From Flavobacterium pallidum (GTDB taxonomy: Bacteria; Bacteroidota; Bacteroidia; Flavobacteriales; Flavobacteriaceae): 64,000 nucleotides of DNA. Shown here piece by piece: positions 58,894 to 64,000 of the stretch. The notes beneath the pieces were generated by a model, which was not told the DNA's origin, ran no database searches, and saw nothing but the letters and a program-made list of their open reading frames with translations. A program made the translations under genes and the position numbers. Location of the stretch: NCBI RefSeq assembly GCF_003097535.1, contig NZ_CP029187.1, positions 1,798,001 through 1,862,000 on the forward strand, written 5' to 3'. The first letter of the stretch is position 1; each line of letters begins with the position of its first letter.

Positions 58894-59021
58894 CAATTAC
58901 TACGGTTTTTACGCAGTATAATGTTTTGGGGAATTTGTATTTTTCCTTAGGGGAAGGGACAAATGTATCCCTACGGAAATATAAAACAGATTCGGTACAT
59001 AAAAACCGTAGTAATTGTTAA
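58890..59021 (+). repeat. 132-bp inverted-repeat element, copy C
   Basis: Its ends are a 22-bp perfect inverted repeat, 58890-58911 against 59000-59021 (TTAACAATTACTACGG at the left). Internal hairpins are CCTT-AGGGG-AAGG (58945-58957) and GGGACA-AATG-TATCCC (58956-58971). The left end overlaps the lpxK stop codon. Confidence 0.82.
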
Positions 59022-59080
59022 AGTTTTAGTTTGGGACATATTTAATAGTTGTACTATCAATCAATTAGGGCAGTGTTAAA

Positions 59081-59111
59081 TAAAAAGGCTGCAGAATCAT
59101 CCGCAGCCTTT
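59081..59111 (-). terminator. intrinsic terminator of the GH81 gene
   Basis: AAAGGCTGC (59084-59092) pairs with GCAGCCTTT (59103-59111), 10-nt loop. On the minus strand a T-rich run follows. It is 20 bp after the stop codon at 59132. Confidence 0.9.
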
Positions 59112-59131
59112 GATTTTACTGGATCAAGAAT

Positions 59132-62100
59132 TTATCTGATGATCAGTTTTTTGATTGTAAAAGAATCTCCTGCGTAAATTTTAACTAGATAAAGTCCGCT
59201 CGCAAGATCGTTAATTTCAATTGTATTATTAGAATTTAAGGTTTTCGAGATCTTTTTGCCTAAGACGGAATAAAACTCCACTTTCGAAACTTCGAAGCTT
59301 TTGGCCTCAATATTCAAAAGATTGTCGGCAGGATTTGGATACAAAGAGATCGATTTCTCCAAAGTTGGATTTTCAACAGCCAATGCGCAATCTTCCCCGA
59401 CGGTATACATGAAATATTTCGTGACGGCCAGGCCGCCTGCAAATGCGAATTTCACACCATAACTGATGTCGGTTCCAGGAGTTTGCCCCGTCAGTGTTTT
59501 GGAGAATTGTAAACCGCCGGTATTTGTCATCTGCGCTTCCGAAAATGGGTTTTGATGCCATAAATACGCAACCACACCCACTTTATCGGTATCGAGCAAT
59601 TCAAAAGTAATGGTCACAGCTGTTCCATTAGTCATAAAAGAATAATTGTAGCCTGTGGAGAACGTGCCTTGCTGCGCTTCATTGCTTGTTCCGGAACATG
59701 AAGTACTTGTATCTGCAGCAGTTGTTGCGTGCAGGACGATAGCATTGTTGGCTGCATTATTTCCGGCGATATCACTTGCGTTGATGGTGAAAGTGTATGG
59801 AGTTTCAGGACTCAGGTTGCTTATGATTACAGATTTCTGGACTCCGGAAACGCCGGTAGCTGATATAGATTCAGAGCCATATCCGATAGTGTACGTTATA
59901 TTTCCGGAATCATCGTCAGCATTCAGCAGCAACTGCACGGTGGTTGAAGTGACCGTTCCGACCGTTGCAGTAAAATTTGTTGGTGCCTGGGTATCCGGCC
60001 CGCTTACGCCACAATCGTCGCCCACCACGTAACTGATGTATTTGGTAACGGCAAGGCCACCTGCAAAAGCGAATTTACAGGCATAAGTAATGGTTTCACC
60101 TGGCGTTAATCCGGACAGTGTTTTTGAAAACGTCAACCCGGAAGTGTTGTCCATCTGGGTTTCTGCAAATGGTGATTGTTTCCACAGATAGGCGACAACG
60201 CCCGCTTTATCCGTGTCAAGCATGGTGAATGTTACTGTCACGTTGTTTCCGACAGTTTCAAAAGTCGCATCATAACCGATGGAAAATGTGCCTTGCTGGG
60301 CTTCATCTGAAGTTTCAGAACAGGACATCAATTGCGAAACAGTTATGGCAATGGGCTGTGAAGTGCTTTGTGCCGTGCCATTGTCGGTTGCGACCGCTGT
60401 AATGCTGTGTGTGCCTATTGCAGCGTTTGTCCAGTCAAAGCTATATGGCGCGGTGTCATCAGTTCCTATTTCAGTTGTGCCGTCATAAAATGCCACAGCA
60501 GTAATATTTCCATCCAAATCTGTGGCAATAGCATTGATAGCAATAACGGTGCCTTCAACATAAGCGGTATTATTCAATGGTGCTGTTAACGAAACAGAAG
60601 GCGCGGCGTTTCCACTTGCAGATACGATGATAAGCACCTCATCTGTAGCCTCATATTCGCCATCGCTGACGGTAAGCCTGCATTTGTAAACTCCTTCAAC
60701 AAGATTTGAAATGTTAGGTGATGCAAGGGAAATATCATCAAAATGAATTGTTGACGGACCATAAATTTGTTCCCAATGATAATTGATCGGCTGTCCATCC
60801 GGATCATTGCTTAAGGAACCGTTTAGTATCGCTGTGGTTGCAGGCAATACTACTGTAATATTTTCTCCGGCATTGGCAATGGGAGGCGAATAAGGTAAAG
60901 CCGTGGCATAAGCGAAAGTCATCTTCCCCAGGTTAAATTCGCCGTTGGTTACCGCTACTCTCAGGATATGATCGCCTGCTGTCAGCGGGATATTGCTGAC
61001 GATTTTATCCACCCAATTGCCCCAGTCTCCTGTAGTGTTTAACGCGATGTCATTGGTTGCCGCATTGCCATCAATTTCAAAATGGAAAGGCCCGCCGCCA
61101 TTGCTGTTTCCGGAAGCATAACGCAGGGTCGCATTGTACAGGCCTGATGTTTGTACGTGAATGCTGTATTCCATCCATTCGCCAGAAGCTATCCATCCAA
61201 CGGTCGCCCCTTCATTGGCATCAACGGCTGCATCAACATATTCTGTAGGCCTGTAGCCGCCTTCATTGGTTTGTGACGAATCATTGTACGAAATATTCTG
61301 GCCAATGCCACCTTCAAAAACATCGTAATTCCCTGCCTGGATCATTCCCGGAATCTGGGAAGGGGTGCCTGAAAACGGAACCTGGTCGCCCACCTGAACA
61401 GCAATGATATTGGTAATGTTAAATAGATTCTCTACATAGACTTTCGCATACATCCCATGAATTCCCAAAGTCAGGTTTGTCGCCTGGATCTCATATGGAG
61501 CGGCCATATCTTCCCCTATCAGATTTTCGCCATCGTAAAATGCGACTTTCGTAATTCCCGTTCCGGTTACAGCAGCGGTAAGATGTACACTGCCGTTGGG
61601 ATAGGCCTGGTAGAAATCGGCAGAAAGTACGCCAGTGGCATTGATGTCACGGCTCGTAGCCATATCATTTGCAGGAACATGCAATATATATCCGTCGGAG
61701 AAAGTAACATCAATAGCCGAATCTCCGTAATTATGCGCTACATAAGTGGTAATGCCGTTTGTTGTGAACGTTGCTGTAATCGGATAATCTGCAGTAATAT
61801 TCGCATTTACATTGCCTAAAGCATTCATGGAGTGCAGCCAATGATAGGTTTGCGCATCGGATATACCAAACTTCAAACCGCGATCCGGGTACGAATCGTA
61901 CAAGTTTATCGCTGCCTGAGGATTGATAAATGCCAGATATTCCCAATACACATCATGCCAAAGGTTTGCATTTGCCTGATTGCTTAAAATTCCGGTGTTT
62001 GATGACATTTCATTCCAAAGTGACTGTACGTAAGCGGTATTTTGACCTAAATACAATGAGCCACCGTGAATCGGATACATTTCAATACCATATGCGGCAG

Positions 62101-63919
62101 CGATATCTCCAGTCCAGAAGGTTTGGTTGTCATAGCCATTTCCCCAGATCCTTGATGCCACCTTGAAGCCGTAACCGGGCTTAAACGTACGGTTGTTGAC
62201 ATCAAACCAATATTCTTCTATCGCGGTCTGTTCCGTAGTGTAAATGTAGATTCCCAGATCGCGTATCGCATTATTTTCGGTAATTGTCCCCCAATGGATC
62301 AGCGATGACGCGAACTGCATGCTTTCGGAAGTCGATTCCTGGTCGTTGCCAAAAGGAAACGTTGCGAAACCATTTGCCCAACTGTGTCCTGCATACGGAC
62401 TGAAATTACGCAAATAAGGAAACATTAAGTCATTCCTGTCACTTGATGCGGCATCACGTACCAACATGTTAATCATCGGTCCCCACTGGTTTGCCCAACC
62501 TGGTTCAAACTGTTCCATAAAAGCTGCGGCATGTATGAAATAGCCCCAGTGAAAATGATGGTCGTTAATATTGGAATCCTGGCCGTGCCCCGCCGGATAG
62601 CCAATCAGCGTAGACCATGTAGGGTTATAATAAAACAGGAAAGCCACTTCACCTGAATCCGCTTTAAGCCAGTCTTCAAGGCGTTCTTTTATGGTAGCGA
62701 CAATTTTATTCCGTGCTTGCACTTCACCGGTTTCGTCGGCAATCCGTGCGGTTTGGATTAAACGGTTCATGACCTGGCCTTCGTTATAAGAATCGGTCCA
62801 GGTGGCCAGTCCATCATTTTCAATCTGGGCAATTTTACTGTCGAGTTTGGCGGGATTGAAGCCGGGACTGTAATTGTCAAGGTAAGGCAAGGTGGGCAAT
62901 ATGCCTTTAAAAGTATTTTCGACAGTAAAAGTATTTCCGTCAAGCGTCCTGATCTCTCCTCGGATAGAAGGATATGCGTAGCCAGAAGGTGTTGCCGAAG
63001 CTGAAGCCAAATGCGCCCATTGATGCGGCAATAGACCCAATAATATATTGGTTTCCGTCCCTTCTTTTACATCAGTGGTAACATTGAAAACAGTGGTCAG
63101 TTTGGCTGTCGCCTGGTTGTAATTCCATTCGGAAGTCGTATTGGCAGGAAATACATAAGCATATTTTTTATATAGATTAGCCACCGCTGTAACATCACTT
63201 GCCGAAGGTGGAATGTAAGCCATCGACCAGTAATTTTTATTGTTAAGGGTTGAGGTATACGTATTCCCTGTTTGTAGCCAGCTGCTGCCAACCGGTGCAT
63301 AAACGGCGAAATCTGCGCCCTGGTGGGAATTGGTGACAACCAACATTTCATTGCTGATGGTTACCGTTCCTTCTGTAATTTTCAGCTGTGCTACATCGGC
63401 GGAATTTTTTGTGAAATAAATAAAAGGCATCCCGATCCCAGCCGTTGCTTCAAACTGGTGTGCGCCATTGCTCCAGTCCATGGTAACGGTCCAGTCGGAG
63501 TAATCGGCAACTTTCGTCTGTGCGGCATTCAGTCCCGTTACGCCGACAGTTATTGGTAAAGCATCGTCCAATGGCTGGCTCGCTCCGTTTGGAGTCGATG
63601 TCGGTACAATGTAACTTACAACCAAACCATCGTTCACCGTTTTCATTGCCAACGGATAATTGAACAGGTTGGCAGCATGGTTTTCTTTTAATAATGCGGA
63701 CCACCAATCATTCGTCGGGACTGGTTTCCCGACAGCATTGCCCGTGAGCTGGGGTGCGCCGGACGGAAATGCATTTCTTCCCGCTGAATCTGTTCCGGGA
63801 AAAGAATTGGAATATCCACCGCTACCGACGGTTGTAAATTGTGCGTGGATTTGTGTAGTAAAAACCACACACAGCAGTGTAAAAATCTGAATAATGTTTT
63901 TTTGGTAAATATTTTTCAT
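59132..63919 (-). CDS. secreted multidomain GH81 endo-beta-1,3-glucanase with T9SS type A signal
   Basis: A 1595-residue enzyme starting at 63919 (MKNIYQKNIIQIFTLL, signal to HAQ). The GH81 catalytic part spans about 35-705, with NDHHFHWGYFIHAAA near 452 (acid Asp) and FGNDQESTSES near 525 (catalytic Glu region), the usual GH81 spacing. It is followed by an Ig-like module (about 770-845), a CBM6 (about 858-1000) and a PKD-like domain (about 1010-1095). A second Ig-like module comes before two near-identical 100-residue modules (about 1196-1303 and 1408-1508) with an Fn3 between them. The T9SS type A signal is at the C-terminus. It cleaves beta-1,3-glucan from fungal walls or algae. Confidence 0.92.
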   Translation of the reverse strand: MKNIYQKNIIQIFTLLCVVFTTQIHAQFTTVGSGGYSNSFPGTDSAGRNAFPSGAPQLTGNAVGKPVPTNDWWSALLKENHAANLFNYPLAMKTVNDGLVVSYIVPTSTPNGASQPLDDALPITVGVTGLNAAQTKVADYSDWTVTMDWSNGAHQFEATAGIGMPFIYFTKNSADVAQLKITEGTVTISNEMLVVTNSHQGADFAVYAPVGSSWLQTGNTYTSTLNNKNYWSMAYIPPSASDVTAVANLYKKYAYVFPANTTSEWNYNQATAKLTTVFNVTTDVKEGTETNILLGLLPHQWAHLASASATPSGYAYPSIRGEIRTLDGNTFTVENTFKGILPTLPYLDNYSPGFNPAKLDSKIAQIENDGLATWTDSYNEGQVMNRLIQTARIADETGEVQARNKIVATIKERLEDWLKADSGEVAFLFYYNPTWSTLIGYPAGHGQDSNINDHHFHWGYFIHAAAFMEQFEPGWANQWGPMINMLVRDAASSDRNDLMFPYLRNFSPYAGHSWANGFATFPFGNDQESTSESMQFASSLIHWGTITENNAIRDLGIYIYTTEQTAIEEYWFDVNNRTFKPGYGFKVASRIWGNGYDNQTFWTGDIAAAYGIEMYPIHGGSLYLGQNTAYVQSLWNEMSSNTGILSNQANANLWHDVYWEYLAFINPQAAINLYDSYPDRGLKFGISDAQTYHWLHSMNALGNVNANITADYPITATFTTNGITTYVAHNYGDSAIDVTFSDGYILHVPANDMATSRDINATGVLSADFYQAYPNGSVHLTAAVTGTGITKVAFYDGENLIGEDMAAPYEIQATNLTLGIHGMYAKVYVENLFNITNIIAVQVGDQVPFSGTPSQIPGMIQAGNYDVFEGGIGQNISYNDSSQTNEGGYRPTEYVDAAVDANEGATVGWIASGEWMEYSIHVQTSGLYNATLRYASGNSNGGGPFHFEIDGNAATNDIALNTTGDWGNWVDKIVSNIPLTAGDHILRVAVTNGEFNLGKMTFAYATALPYSPPIANAGENITVVLPATTAILNGSLSNDPDGQPINYHWEQIYGPSTIHFDDISLASPNISNLVEGVYKCRLTVSDGEYEATDEVLIIVSASGNAAPSVSLTAPLNNTAYVEGTVIAINAIATDLDGNITAVAFYDGTTEIGTDDTAPYSFDWTNAAIGTHSITAVATDNGTAQSTSQPIAITVSQLMSCSETSDEAQQGTFSIGYDATFETVGNNVTVTFTMLDTDKAGVVAYLWKQSPFAETQMDNTSGLTFSKTLSGLTPGETITYACKFAFAGGLAVTKYISYVVGDDCGVSGPDTQAPTNFTATVGTVTSTTVQLLLNADDDSGNITYTIGYGSESISATGVSGVQKSVIISNLSPETPYTFTINASDIAGNNAANNAIVLHATTAADTSTSCSGTSNEAQQGTFSTGYNYSFMTNGTAVTITFELLDTDKVGVVAYLWHQNPFSEAQMTNTGGLQFSKTLTGQTPGTDISYGVKFAFAGGLAVTKYFMYTVGEDCALAVENPTLEKSISLYPNPADNLLNIEAKSFEVSKVEFYSVLGKKISKTLNSNNTIEINDLASGLYLVKIYAGDSFTIKKLIIR

Positions 63920-64000
63920 GAATTTTTTAATTTCCTGCAATTTAAGGAGTGTCATTTACGATAAGTGCCATTTTGGATATATACAAACCATACACGGCTG

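Noticed and set aside
58890..59021. Insertion sequence or full transposon
   Set aside because: The three-copy element is only 132-133 bp, carries no open frame and no transposase is in the window.

Overview
This window looks like a chromosomal segment of a Flavobacterium-like member of the Flavobacteriaceae (Bacteroidota). Support comes from TonB-dependent receptors with carboxypeptidase-like N-terminal domains, three proteins with type IX secretion sorting domains (two type A, one type B), a sigma-ECF/FecR/receptor cassette, DUF4249 and choice-of-anchor L proteins. The promoters also fit: TAnnTTTG -7 elements lie just upstream of many start codons, and one (ffh) has a perfect TTTG-N19-TATCTTTG. 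I saw no phage, insertion sequence, CRISPR array, rRNA or tRNA.

Layout. 1-8.1 kb: mostly minus-strand small operons. These hold an edge-truncated alpha/beta hydrolase, a Yip1-like/DUF2089 pair, an EamA-DoxX-alkB-hydroxylase-DUF2805 run, a receiver-only regulator, and an overlapping DUF2809-nhaA-crcB ion-homeostasis operon; an L,D-transpeptidase-like lipoprotein lies between them. 8.2-13.6 kb: a cytosolic PAS histidine kinase, an MscS channel whose start codon sits in a strong hairpin, two unknown small genes, DinB and VOC proteins, and a GlxA-type regulator. 13.7-20.7 kb: a DUF4249 lipoprotein/TonB receptor pair divergent from a 7TM hybrid histidine kinase, with four helically phased direct repeats between them, then a NarL-type regulator. 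21-31 kb: a flavin/PLP-oxidase-fold stress protein, htpG, a lipocalin/OmpA pair, TetR-ABC1 kinase, an orphan ABC ATPase, a T9SS Asp-box protein and fabH.

31-46 kb: an outer-membrane beta-barrel receptor, a 1967-residue repetitive T9SS type B surface protein, argS, and a three-gene envelope O-acylation cluster (SGNH, SGNH with nested LysM, MBOAT). 46-51.6 kb: a sigma/anti-sigma/receptor signalling cassette divergent from a LamG lipoprotein. 51.7-59 kb: housekeeping genes (ffh, folD, rluF, COG1579, Nif3-like, lpxK). 59-64 kb: a multidomain GH81 beta-1,3-glucanase with T9SS type A signal, consistent with fungal or algal glucan degradation.

The most interesting non-coding signals are: (i) three copies of a 132-133 bp element with TTAACAA/TTGTTAA inverted ends and two internal hairpins, downstream of three unrelated genes; (ii) the phased direct repeats upstream of the TonB receptor; (iii) the start-codon hairpin of mscS; (iv) a compact, very structured element after fabH; and (v) several short repetitive patches that abut or run into gene ends. 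Function is inferred throughout from motifs read by eye; no searches were run.
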